DNA of 64,000 nt. Source: Parasponia andersonii. Taxonomy: Eukaryota; Streptophyta; Magnoliopsida; Rosales; Cannabaceae. The first letter of the stretch is position 1. Every line of letters begins with the position of its first letter. The stretch covers positions 701,267 to 765,266 of the forward strand of contig JXTB01000019.1 of NCBI GenBank assembly GCA_002914805.1, written 5' to 3'. Position numbers and translations under genes: made by a program. Under the pieces are notes generated by a model. That model did not search any database and had not been told where the DNA came from. It was given only the letters and a program-made list of their open reading frames with translations. Positions 13,298-23,470 of this stretch are shown here, in pieces.

Positions 13298-14955
13298 TGA
13301 CTGATTCAAATTAATGAAACCTTTTCCCAAGTGCAGAAGTGTCAAAGTAATAAATTACTCGGTAAGACCGAGGTCGATCCACATGAAGGTTAGTGAATAA
13401 TACAAGACCATAACATATATATTACAGGAATAAAAATGATGGAAGAAAGTATATTTTAGGATGATTATGACAATATGAAAAAAAGTAACAAAAATATAAC
13501 GATATAAAATTGCAGAGTTAAACAGTTGCTAAGATTAGGGGATCCACTCTTGGGTACATCAAATAAGTATAATCTAAGATCTTTTATCACTTAATTAGAA
13601 TTCACACACAACAGAGGTTCCAATCGGAAGATTAATCATTAAAGGTCCATTATTAGTTATTTATGTGATTAGATTAGTTTTCTTAATTACCTTCTTTGAT
13701 AACGCCAACACTTGCAAATGTGGTCAAGCATTTATGGTGCCACCTTATGTCCACAATAAATCAAAATCCCTTCTTAGCACAACCATTACAAAAGGAACTA
13801 AGTATTTTTTGTGACAATGGTTAACTACAAGGAATCAAGACTCATCACTTAACAAGGAGGATACTACGATTGATTAAGAAAATTAAATAGCACATACATA
13901 ACAGTGATTAAAATATATAAACAATGAAGTCCATCTAGAGTTTAGATTATACCTATCTTTCCCCTCAAGAGGTTCACCCTTTCATCTTAGCAATATGCAA
14001 GATTAAGTAAACATGATGAAGAAGAATAACAAGTATGAACACAATATGAACATAACTATAAACATAAATCTCTTACTATTTTGAAGACAAAGCAAGATTA
14101 AAATAACATGAATAACAAGAGGAGAATAAAAGGGAGTGATCTAGTTTACAAAACTAAGATGTCTCTTAAGCCTAGCTTAAGCATCTATTTATAGGGAAAT
14201 TTATAGATACAAAGTCAAAATTTGTAAACTAAAGATAAGAGCAAGTTAGTAACTTGTTTTGGTAGATTCAGTCTCTCCCAATGATATATCTGAAACTTCA
14301 TGAATTTGGATGAGAAATGTCTTGATCAAAGAAGAAAACTTGAAGCCTTATCTCTTAGGAGTCGTATGCCACCAAAATTTTATCCATTGGAGATCTATTT
14401 CTTGACCTATAGCAAAATTGGTGAAGTTAGGTTTTGCTGAGTCAAAATCAGTTGCTGATCTTATCATGTGGAAATATCTGATACTTTTACCCAGATTTCA
14501 GCTTCTTTTGAATTTTCTCAAAGAATAAATCATCTAGATAATTTTGTGTACGTATCCATAGCATCAAGAATCACTCCATTTAAGATTGTAATGAGGTCAG
14601 AATGGGCCAAAAAATAAAGGGTATCGGGCTAAACGTGAGTGCAGTCTAATTTATAATATTGTCTATTTGAGACTCATTTCGAAATAATCTGGGTAGATCT
14701 TGTGAATTGGAATTAGTGAATAATTGAGTCTAGAATCCATGAGTTTAAGAATTGGATCAAAATCCCATGTAGTTTAGAATCTGTGCCTATTTTACGAAAC
14801 CTATGTAGAAACGAATATTTAGCACAAATTAGTGGTAATTCTTGTTTTTATGCCTATGTCTCCAAAAATGCTTTAAATTAAGGAATTTAATGAAACTCTA
14901 AGTATATAATGATGATCTAATCCCATAATAAATGTACATAATTAGACGTTCATCA
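13298..14955 (-). repeat. 3' LTR of the Athila-type gypsy element
   Basis: Read on the - strand it starts TGATGAACGTC (at 14955) and ends GAATCAGTCA (at 13298). It matches the solo LTR at 31364-33015 along its whole length and the LTR fragment at 23249-23470. A TATA box (CTATAAATAGA, about 14184-14194 on -) sits in the expected promoter position. The LTR is 1658 bp. The outer 5-bp flank is ACGCT. Its partner is lost because the other LTR is truncated. Confidence 0.85.
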
Positions 14956-16147
14956 CACCTCCTAACTAGCTTATTACTAGTCCCTAGTAATTAAAGCGTT
15001 ATCACTTAACAAAATTTCCTTTCAAAGTAATCACCACTTTTTCTCTCTTTGATTTATCCAAATAAAAAAACTCTCAATTTTCATTGAATCAAATATTCTT
15101 AAGTTAAAATATTAATAAACCTTCCTTTTTGTGATCATATAACAACACATAATCATGGGGCTTAATTGAAAAATATAATATAAGATCTAATATTTCACCG
15201 AGGGTAGCTTCTTTGAGAATGGGGAAATTTTTGTTTTTTGTTTTTTGTTTTTTTTAAACACAATACTATGGATAATACATCCTTAACCCATGTAGCGAGC
15301 TTTAGGTTAATGACTCCCAGACCAGTTGGTCTTAAGGCATTAGGTGTTGAAACACCCCTACGAGCTTAATAACTCAGGTTGCTGATGTTTTTATTAAATA
15401 AGGCAATCATAGATAGTGCAATGTCTAGTTTCCTTAAGCTTTCTCCTTAATTCTTGTAATGAGTTTTAGGCCAATAACTCCCAAGCCAGTTGGCCTTAGG
15501 TACTAGGTATTAAGACACCCCTTTGGGCTTAGTTGCTCGAGTCAAGGAGGTTACAAAACTAAACTTTTCTACGATTTTTTCTTTATAATAATATGTACTT
15601 TTTTTTATTATTATTAATTTTTTTTTTTATTTTACCCCTGCCTTTAGTTGCTACCTTTGATAAAATATAAGAACTTGAGTATCATAGCAGTTCAATTTGC
15701 AACCCACAATTAGATGTCAAAGTGTGCGTATGTGTGTGCGGAGGATGGATTATGAATATTTACTAAATAAGTATATGAACATAATCTAAGAGTTTGTAAA
15801 TTTGAATAATTCAAAAAGAAATGCATGATGAATCAATATTGGGAAATTTAAAAATCAAGACTAAATATTATAATATCCACTATGATGCATCTCAAGAGTA
15901 AACTTACTCCTTACTCTGCCATCAATGGTGTAGTCGCTATGTCAACTGGTTTTAATAACAGCAAAAAGATTTTTTTTTTGGTGTTAACTATCCCTTCCCC
16001 CCAACTAGAATCAAACATTGTCCCAAATGTCTTGAGTTAAATAAGAAAAGTATAGAAAACATTACCTGTGACATGAACTACTGAAAAACCTGAAAGATAC
16101 ATTAAGAAAATAAAATGCTGTGAGAAAAATCATGAGACTAGAAAGTT
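14956..16147 (-). other. 3' untranslated internal region and polypurine tract of the Athila-type element
   Basis: Directly beside the LTR, the - strand reads TTAGGAGGTG (14956-14965), a polypurine tract. Further upstream lies GGGACAATGTTTGATTCTAG followed by a G-run (about 15995-16025 on -), a motif I recognise as common in the 3' internal region of such plant elements. A degenerate tandem repeat is at 15297-15545. No ORF of note is present. Confidence 0.65.
15297..15545. repeat. Degenerate tandem repeat, period about 164 bp
   Basis: GAGCTTTAGGTTAATGACTC at 15297 and GAGTTTTAGGCCAATAACTC at 15461 begin two diverged copies that stay alignable for about 85 bases. Both contain the CAGTTGG and AACACCCC/GACACCCC segments. 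They lie in the 3' untranslated part of the Athila-type element. Confidence 0.65.
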
Positions 16148-16786
16148 TTACAGACTAAGAGACAGATCCAATCTGGCTTTTTTCCGACGTTCTTTGTTTG
16201 ACCAGTCTAACTGAGTTATAGCTGGATCAACTTCTGGAACATAGATTTACAATTGATCAATCAACTGCTCAGGAGTTATAGTAGAGATGAAGATTCGTCT
16301 TAAAGAGTCAGAAATAAACTTTTGTTCTACAACATGATCTAGAAAGGACAACAAACCATTAAAGAAAACATTAACATATAATAGGCCGATGGGATTTTTG
16401 GTGGATTTTTAGCTGAGCCCAAGAAGCAATTTGAAAAATTTCTTCTAATGTTCTAATGCCCCCTGGTAAGGCAATAAAAGTATCAGAATGGTCAAGCTTC
16501 TTTTGTATTCGTTCATACATTATTTCCCAACCGTTTTTCCGGTGATATTTCCTTCAGTTAAAGCTTTTGGGATGATTTCAAAAACTTGACTTCCTCCAAT
16601 GAATGCAGCTGTTGACACACTCCCCATTAACCCAAGACTACCTCCCCCATAAACTAAATGGATTTTTCTTTTAGCTAATACCTAACCAAGGTGATTTGCT
16701 ACCTCTAGGAACTCTTTATCTTTCCCCGGACTGGATCCACAAAATACACAAATATTTTTGATTTTATGAGATGAGGATCCGACCAT
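16148..16786 (-). pseudogene. LOG-like pseudogene (cytokinin riboside 5'-monophosphate phosphoribohydrolase), intronless
   Basis: In plants LOG releases active cytokinin bases from their nucleoside monophosphates in the cytosol. The reading starts at ATG 16786 (MVGSSSHKIKNICVFCGSSP) and ends at TAA 16148-16150. The 213-codon span is the normal family length. Recognisable blocks are the N-terminal [25 protein letters not shown] (about 16620-16655), FIALPGGIRTLEEIFQ (16440-16466 and around) and the tail QLDWSNKERRKK. The family PGGxGTxxE signature reads PGGIRTLEE, so a conserved Gly is Arg. One in-frame TAG lies near codon 35. There are two mutually compensating frameshifts (about 16550 and 16400), and TAA stops elsewhere. 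Host LOG genes have several introns but none is visible here, so this looks like a retrocopy. It lies in sense within an Athila-type retrotransposon, downstream of pol. The identity is strong and the non-functional state is clear. Confidence 0.85.
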
Positions 16787-17035
16787 TTTAACACTCCTCT
16801 TAAACTTATGAATAAGTTTGAGTTGAATGAAAATGGAGACAAGAAATGAAGTATTTATAGAGATAGGAAAAGAAATGCAATGATAACACTTACGGGGGTA
16901 GGTCGGCTATTATTAAAAAAAAATTGAAAATTTTAACAAAACGACAAAAGAGCAAAGCATGCATATGTACAAGTAGTTGTGATTATGGCTCACATCTTCC
17001 TCTGGTTTTACGTCCAGTAACAGCTTAAACGCCCT
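16787..17035 (-). promoter_or_regulatory. Putative TATA box and leader upstream of the LOG-like pseudogene
   Basis: On the - strand CTATAAATAC (16851-16860) is followed by a CT- and CA-rich leader (CATTTCTTGTCTCC). The ATG of the LOG-like ORF is about 65 bases downstream of the TATA box. This is typical plant core-promoter spacing. Whether it was captured together with the ORF or arose by chance in AT-rich DNA cannot be decided from sequence. Confidence 0.4.
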
Positions 17036-17584
17036 CTATAGGTTGAGGATCGGCTTCCCATCCAATTTTCTTATAAATTGACAAACAGGGTCTTTTAAAG
17101 TCAGATTCCCAAGACTATATTGCTCATACTCTTGTTGAAATTGGGGCCACAACTTGTGAATTGTAATATGTACATCTCCACTAAGATGCGTCTCAAGGGT
17201 CGATAAGAGATCATCCAATGACCCCTTACTCATGCCATCCTTAATAAAGTTTATTTTATCTTCACGATTTGTGGATATCATTCCTAAAGAGCGGCATTTT
17301 GTATTACAAGTCCATCATGCACATTTAAGACAAACTTTCATTCTTTTAGCACGACGCTTTTTTGCAAATGAGCTTTTACCATGACCAGGCATGTATGAAA
17401 CAAATGAATTTAAAAACTCACCTGATAATCGTACCTTTGCTTCAATAATCCAACGAACATCTTCAGGAATGACCATATGCATTAGTAACCTTAATCTTTC
17501 ATACCTAGCAAGGTAAACTTTTAGCAGAGCATTTTGAAGAAGAGAAGGAAAGTATTTTTACAATTTTGAAAGAGTGACATCCAT
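17036..17584 (-). pseudogene. Small basic cysteine-rich ORF, resembles flexivirus nucleic-acid-binding protein (tentative)
   Basis: The frame runs from ATG 17584 to the stop at 17036-17038 (182 residues). It is broken by TAA at codon 9 and TGA at codon 90. The last 81 codons, from 17281, are open. The middle holds a strongly basic block (codons 70-83, rich in Lys/Arg) followed at once by Cys 85, 88, 93 and 97, a C-x2-C-x4-C-x3-C arrangement. A short Gly-containing segment comes after this. A basic block followed by a zinc-binding Cys cluster is the layout of the small nucleic-acid-binding/silencing-related proteins of carla-, fovea- and vitiviruses (viral NABP family), and the surrounding spacing also fits. 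The C-terminal 60 or so residues have no match I know. If correct, it is an endogenous RNA-virus-derived sequence carried in a retrotransposon. It could instead be an unrelated zinc-ribbon ORF. Confidence 0.45.
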
Positions 17585-17859
17585 CTTGAAGAAAGAAATT
17601 GAAAGGAAAAAGGAAATAAGTAAAAAAGATGTTGTGAATCCTGATGAGAGATTGGAACTTTATGCACAATTTTTTTTATTTTCATTTTTTTCCTTCAATT
17701 ATTGTGGGAAACTGAAGAAATCGACTTAAAGGTCACGGAGTATCGTTATCCGTCACTTAACCGGGAAAGTAATGAAAGAAGCAAACAAACACACAAAAAG
17801 CAACCTACAAGATCAAACAAAGTTAAAAATAGAGAATTGAAGATTTACAACAATTATGA
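17585..17859 (-). other. Spacer between pol and the extra ORFs
   Basis: Non-coding AT-rich sequence after the pol stop. The first ATG of the cysteine-rich ORF follows a pyrimidine-rich TTTCTTTCTTCAAG. No promoter elements stand out. Confidence 0.5.
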
Positions 17860-20800
17860 TCACTGATGACATGGATCACTGAGGTAAAGGACTTCCTCTT
17901 GAAGAATTTGATTGTCAAAAAATGGTTTGTGTCTTTGTCCATTCACCTTAAAAACATTACCATTTTTGGGATTTTCAATGTCAACAGCACCATAAGAATA
18001 TACATGTCTTACAATGAAAGGTCCACTCCTTGATCTCAATTTTTCCAGAAATATGTGAAGTCGAGAATTATAAAGCAAGACCTTTTGATCAACAACAAAT
18101 GTTTTTCTTGAAATTACATTGTCATGAAAAATTTTAGTTCTAGTCTTATGAATTTTTGAATTCTCATATGCATCATTTCTCAATTCTTCAAGCTCATTTA
18201 TTTGTAATTTTCGCAACTTACAAGCAACATCAAGATTTGAGTTGAAAGTTTTAATGGCCCAAAAAGCTTTGTGTTCAAGTTCCACAGGTAAATGACAAGG
18301 TTTTCCATAAACTATCCTATAGGGTGACATACCAAGTGAGGTTTTGAAAGCAGTTCGATAAGCCCCAAGTGCATCACTAAGTCTCAAAGACCAATCTTTA
18401 CGATTTGGTTTAACTGTTTTCTCCAAAATTTGTTTAATCTCTCTATTTGCAAGTTCTACTTGTCCATTTGTTTGAGGGTGATAAGCAGTAGCAACTTTAT
18501 GTGTGATTCCATATTTCTTCATTAATGACTCAAATGGCTTATTACAAAAATGTGTTCCACTGTCACTTATCATGGCTCGAGAAATTCTGAATCGACTCAA
18601 AATATTTTCTTTCAAAACTTTAATCACTATTTTATGGTCATTATTTCGACTTGGAATTGCCTCTACCCATTTTGATACATAATCAACGGTTACTAGAATG
18701 TACACAAAACTAAATGACGGTGGAAAAAGTCCCATAAAGTCAATACTCCAACAGTCAAAGATTTCAATCACCAAAATAGGATTTAAAGGCATCATGTGAC
18801 GTTTTGAAATTGACCCTAATTTTTGACAATTTTCACAAGATTGGGAAAAAATACGAGTATCTTTGAATAAAGTTGGCCAATAAAATCCACACTGCAAGAT
18901 TTTTGCAGCTATATTTTTTGACGAAAAGTGACCTCCATATGCTTCTGTATGACAAAAGTTTATGATACTATTTACCTCATTATCTGGTATACATCTTCGA
19001 AAGATTTGATCAGGACAGTACTTGAACAGATAAAGGTCATCCCAATAAAAGTTCTTCACTTCACTTAAAAACTTCTTTTTGTCTTGACTACTCCAATCAG
19101 ATGGCATAGCTCCTGTTGCAAGAAAGTTGACAATATTAGCAAACCAAGGTATTATAGTGGCAGAGAATAAAGATTCATCAAGAAAATAATCATTGATAGG
19201 TGTGATCCCAAAAGATGACTCTGTTGTTAGCCTTGATAAGTGGTCAGCCACAACATTTTTGGCGCCTTTCTTATCCTTGATTGCGATATCAAACTCTTGA
19301 AGCAATAAGATCTACTGTATCAATCTTGGCTTGGAATCCTTCTTAGAGAGAAGATATTTCAATACTGCATGATCACTAAAGACAATTATTGGTGAACCAA
19401 CAAGATAAGAACGAAATTTTTCTAAAACAAATACTACTGCAAGTAATTCTTTTTCGGTGGTTGAATAATTTAGTTGAGCATCATTTAAAGTCTTACTTGC
19501 GTAGTAAATCACATGTGGTTTACAATCCTTTTGTTGTCCCAACACAGCACCAACAACATAGTCACTTGCATCACACATTATTTCGAAAGGAAGAGACCAA
19601 TCGGGTGGTTGAATGATAGGAGCAGAGGTGAGCAATTTTTTAAGCTTAATAAATGCTTCTTCATATTCTTTAGTCCATTCAAAAATATTGTCTTTAGATA
19701 ANGTAGGCAAGTTGGAAATTAATTCAATTTTTGACTTATCTACCTCAATTCCTTTTGATGAAACAATATGGCCAAGAACAATCCCATTTGTTACCATGAA
19801 ATGACATTTTTCCTAATTAAGTACAAGATTCTTTTCTTCACACCTTTTCAAGACTTTCTCTAAGTTCATTAGACAATTATCGAAAGAATCACCAAAAACA
19901 GAGAAATCATCCATGAAAATTTCAAGAAAAAGTTCAACCATATCACTAAATATGCTAAGCATGCATCTTTGAAATGTGGCTGGTGCATTACATAATCCAA
20001 AAGGCATCCTACGATAAGCAAATGTACCAAATGGACATGTAAAAGTGGTTTTCTCTTGATCTTCAAGCGCTATTTCAATTTGATTGTATCCTGAATACCC
20101 ATCTAGGAAACAATAAAATTCATGTCCTGCAACTCTTTCAAGGATTTGATCCATAAAAGGTAAGGGAAAATGGTCTTTTCTAGTCATTGAATTGAGTTTC
20201 CTATAGTCAATACACACACGCCAACCAGTAATAGTCCTTGTTGGAATTAATTCATTATTTTCATTTTTGACCACAGTAACTCCGGATTTCTTAGGTACAA
20301 CTTGAGTAGGACTTACCCATTTACTGTCAGAAATAGGATAAATAATTCTATTATCAAGGAGCTTAATGACTTCATTTCTCACTACTTCTTTCATATTAGG
20401 ATTAAGCCTTCTTTGCATTTCTCTTGTGGGTTTGCTATTTTTCTCTAGATAAATCTTGTGTGTGCAAATCAAATGACTTATTCCCTTTATGTCAGCTATG
20501 GTCCATCCTAATGTAGATTTATGCATTTTTAAAGTTTCTAATAACTTACCTTCTTGGTGTTCATCGAGTTTGGAAGAGATTATTACTGGAAAAGTCTCAT
20601 CTTCCTCTATAAAGGAGTATTTGATATCAGATGGCAATGGTTTCAACTCAAGTTTGGGTGATGTAATACTTGAAGGCATTGTTATACTAGAACATGGTGG
20701 TAATTCTTCGAATCTTGGCCTCCATCCTTTGTTTTCTATTCCTTGAGAATAGTCAAGTAAAGAACATATATTAGAGATATCATGATCCAAATGCATACTT

Positions 20801-21417
20801 GATTCAAATGAATTAACTAAACAAACTTCCAATAGATCTAAATTACTCTCTGTTTGAACACAATCACTTAAGATGGTTTCAATCACATTAGCCTCCTCAT
20901 TTTTATCTTCTTCATGTGGTTGCTTACACAAGTTGAAAACATTAAGTTCAAGTGTCATGTTCCCAAATGAAAGCTTCATCACTCCATTCCTACAATTAAT
21001 CAAAGCATTAGAAGTTGCTAGAAATGGTCGTCCCAAAATAACAGGAATTGGATTACTTACCTCCACAGGTTGTGTATCCAAGACAATAAAATCCACAGGA
21101 TATATGAATTTATCAACTTGAACTAACACATCTTTCACTATTCCTCTTGGGATTTTAACTGATCTATCGGCAAGCAAAAGAGTGACAGAAGTTGATTTTA
21201 ACTCACCTAGATTGAGTTTTTGATAAACTGAATATGGAAGTAAATTCACACTAGCTCCAAGATCAAGTAAGGCTTGATCAATTTTTTGTTCACCAATAAC
21301 ACATGAAATTGTAGGACAACCAGGGTCATTATATTTCAAACTATTATTGTTTTGAAGTATTGAACTTACTTGTTCAGCTAGAAAAGCTCTCTTTTTCACA
21401 TTCAATTTTCTTTTCAC
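17860..21417 (-). pseudogene. pol of the Athila-type element (protease, RT, RNase H, integrase)
   Basis: All three open segments (21417-19813, 19797-19312, 19305-17860) share one frame, so only two in-frame stops split a polyprotein of about 1186 codons. Both stops fall where a Trp is expected. Domains in order: protease (ALLDLGASVNLLPYSVYQKL), RT (GWRVCIDYRKLNSMTRKDHF, FLDGYSGYNQI, active site FMDD at 19906-19917), RNase H ([33 protein letters not shown]), integrase zinc domain (H..H..CENCQK) and catalytic core ([43 protein letters not shown]). Catalytic residues remain visible. The ambiguous base at 19702 is a sequencing uncertainty. pol is in a different frame from gag, with the shift at about 21417. 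Confidence 0.9.
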
Positions 21418-23025
21418 AGTAACAAGTCCTTCAAGAATTTAGCATAAGATGGTACATGTTTAATAGCATCCAATAAAGGGATATTGATTTTTACCTGCTT
21501 GAAGATTTCAAAAATTTCAGGATTGTGATTCACTTTCCTTGAATTATTCAAAGCATGAGGAAATGGGAGAGGATGAGGGGATTCAATCTTTTCTTCAGAG
21601 GGTATAGGTTTAACCTCTTCCTTACCTTTGGAGTTTGATTCATCATCTTTCTCACAAGGTTCAAGAATAGATTTTTCAACAATCTTACCACTATGAAGAG
21701 TCATGATTGATTTGACTTGATCCATGGGTTGGCCTCCAGAGGATCCTGCATGTGAATTAAATTGTCCCTTGGGGTTTTGCTGTGGTTGAGAAGGAAACTT
21801 ACCTTTCTCTTGTATTTGGAGAGCAGATGCAAATTTTGCAAGAGTATCTTTCAAATCTGCCATAGTTTGGGCATTTTGAGTATTGATAGACTCTTGTTTT
21901 TCAATGAATGAATGCAATGTTTCTTCAAAATTTTTCCTAGGAGGAGGTATGTAAGGTGCATAACCTTGAGGATTTTGAAAATTTTGTTGTGCATGAAATG
22001 ATGGTTGTGAAGATTGTGCATGATTATCATTCCTCCAACTAAAATTTGGGTGATTTCTCCAACTGGGATTTTATGTTCGAGAATATGGATTAGGATTTGG
22101 TCTTTTGAGTGTATTTAAAACATTAACTTGTTCATGAAGACATTCCTTAAAAGAAGGCAAAGTTGGACAGTCATTAGTTGAGTGATCATTAGTTTCACAA
22201 ATATGGCACACAATTTCTTGCACAGATTTCACTTGACCACTCTTTTTCATTTCAAGTGCCTCGACTTTTCTAGCTAAGGATGCAAGTTTGGCTTGGAACT
22301 CGTGATCTTCCCTAAGGTTATACATGCCTTCACTAGATACAGAGGGTTGAGTTTTGGTAGGTGCCTTACAAGTTCCCACAGTGTCCCAATTTTGTGCATT
22401 TTTAGCTAGTAAGTCTAAGTATTCAATTGCCTCATTGGGATCTTTATCTTCAAAAGTACCATTACATATCATTTCGANNNNNNNNNNNNNNNNNNNNNNN
22501 NNNNNNNNNNNNNNNNNNNNNNNNNNNNNNNNNNNNNNNNNNNNNNNNNNNNNNNNNNNNNNNNNNNNNNNNNNNNNNNNNNNNNNNNNNNNNNNNNNNN
22601 NNNNNNNNNNNNNNNNNNNNNNNNNNNNNNNNNNNNNNNNNNNNNNNNNNNNNNNNNNNNNNNNNNNNNNNNNNNNNNNNNNNNNNNNNNNNNNNNNNNN
22701 NNNNNNNNNNNNNNNNNNNNNNNNNNNNNGGAAAAAGCTTAAGTCTAATGGTGTTCATGCTACAATTTTGGTCATTATAAGTATTACACACCTCTTCAAA
22801 TTCCCTTAAATGCAAATATGGATTTTCTGAATCTAAGCCATGAAAAGTTGGTAAAAGTTGAATGATACCGGGCTTGAAATTGAAATAAGATGCATCAGGA
22901 GGAAAAACTAAACATGAGGGTACACCTATTCTTGTGGGATTCATGTGGTCTCTTAGTGTCCTAGGTCTATCTTGGTCATTATGTATAGAGTGATTATCTC
23001 CTTGGTCAATTTAATTTTCGGCCAT
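21414..23025 (-). pseudogene. gag of the Athila-type element, with assembly gap
   Basis: The first in-frame ATG after the primer site is at 23025 (MAEN then a stop at codon 5). Open reading continues from 22944 (MNPTRIGVPSCLVFPPDASY). A 252-base N run (22478-22729) removes part of the capsid. A perfect CCHC knuckle, CHICETNDHSTNDC, lies at 22167-22208. After a break around 22070-21920, the C-terminal region runs to 21414, ending in a frame different from pol, so a frameshift separates the two. The gene encodes the structural protein that packages the element's RNA. Confidence 0.8.
22478..22729. other. Assembly gap (252 N)
   Basis: A run of N inside the Athila-type gag. The flanking sequence continues in the same gene, so the gap is probably close to true size. 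Predicted ORFs crossing it are meaningless. Confidence 0.99.
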
Positions 23026-23224
23026 GTTTTCAAGATAAAATAAAGGCTTCCTAATAAGTCTAGCACTTGATGAGCGTGACCAAACTTTCATGAAGAAAGA
23101 AAAAAAAAAAACAAGGAAGGATATTTTTGTTTTATCACTAAGAAAGAAAATGAAGAAGGAAAGAGATGTGATGAAAATGAAAAGAAAAAGAAATGAAATT
23201 ATGGTTTGTAGAACAAATTTTACC

Positions 23225-23242
23225 TCCCCGGAAACGGCGCCA
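23225..23242 (-). other. Primer binding site, tRNA-Asp type
   Basis: The - strand reads TGGCGCCGTTTCCGGGGA, complementary to the 3' end of plant tRNA-Asp with one mismatch. It lies 6 bases inside the 5' LTR end, at the right distance from gag. Confidence 0.85.
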
Positions 23243-23248
23243 AAAACT

Positions 23249-23470
23249 TGACTGATACAAATTAATGAAGTCTTTTCCCAAGTGCAGGAGTGTCAAAGTA
23301 ATAAATTACTCAGTAAGACCGAGGTCGATCCACAGGAAGGTTAGTGAATAAAACAAGACCATAACACATATATTACAGGAATAAAGATGATGGAAGAAAG
23401 CATGTTGTAGGATGATTATGACAATATGAAAAAAAGTGACAAAAATATAACGATATAAAGTTGCAGAATT
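23249..23470 (-). repeat. Truncated 5' LTR of the Athila-type element
   Basis: Matches 13298-13525 base for base with few changes, starting from the shared TGACTGAT end. It stops abruptly at 23470 after GCAGAATTA, where the full LTR continues with AACAGTTGCT. Some 1.4 kb of LTR is missing. Confidence 0.9.

Larger units (their letters stand above)
13298..23470 (-). mobile_element. Athila-type Ty3/gypsy retrotransposon, 5' LTR truncated, with extra ORFs
   Basis: On the - strand the order is truncated 5' LTR (23470-23249), Asp-type primer site, gag, pol, two extra ORFs, 3' UTR with polypurine tract, and 3' LTR (14955-13298). Several traits point to the Athila/Tat side of plant gypsy elements: the tRNA-Asp primer, the protease motif DLGASVNLLP, the RT signature FMDD, the absence of a chromodomain and a large 3' internal region. 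It is inactive: a frameshift between gag and pol, several stops, and a missing LTR end. A captured LOG-like pseudogene and a cysteine-rich ORF fill the place where Athila elements often carry an env-like gene. Confidence 0.8.

Noticed and set aside
22354..22809. ORFs crossing the N run on both strands
   Set aside because: They depend on unknown bases. Only the gag frame on the - strand has homology on both sides.
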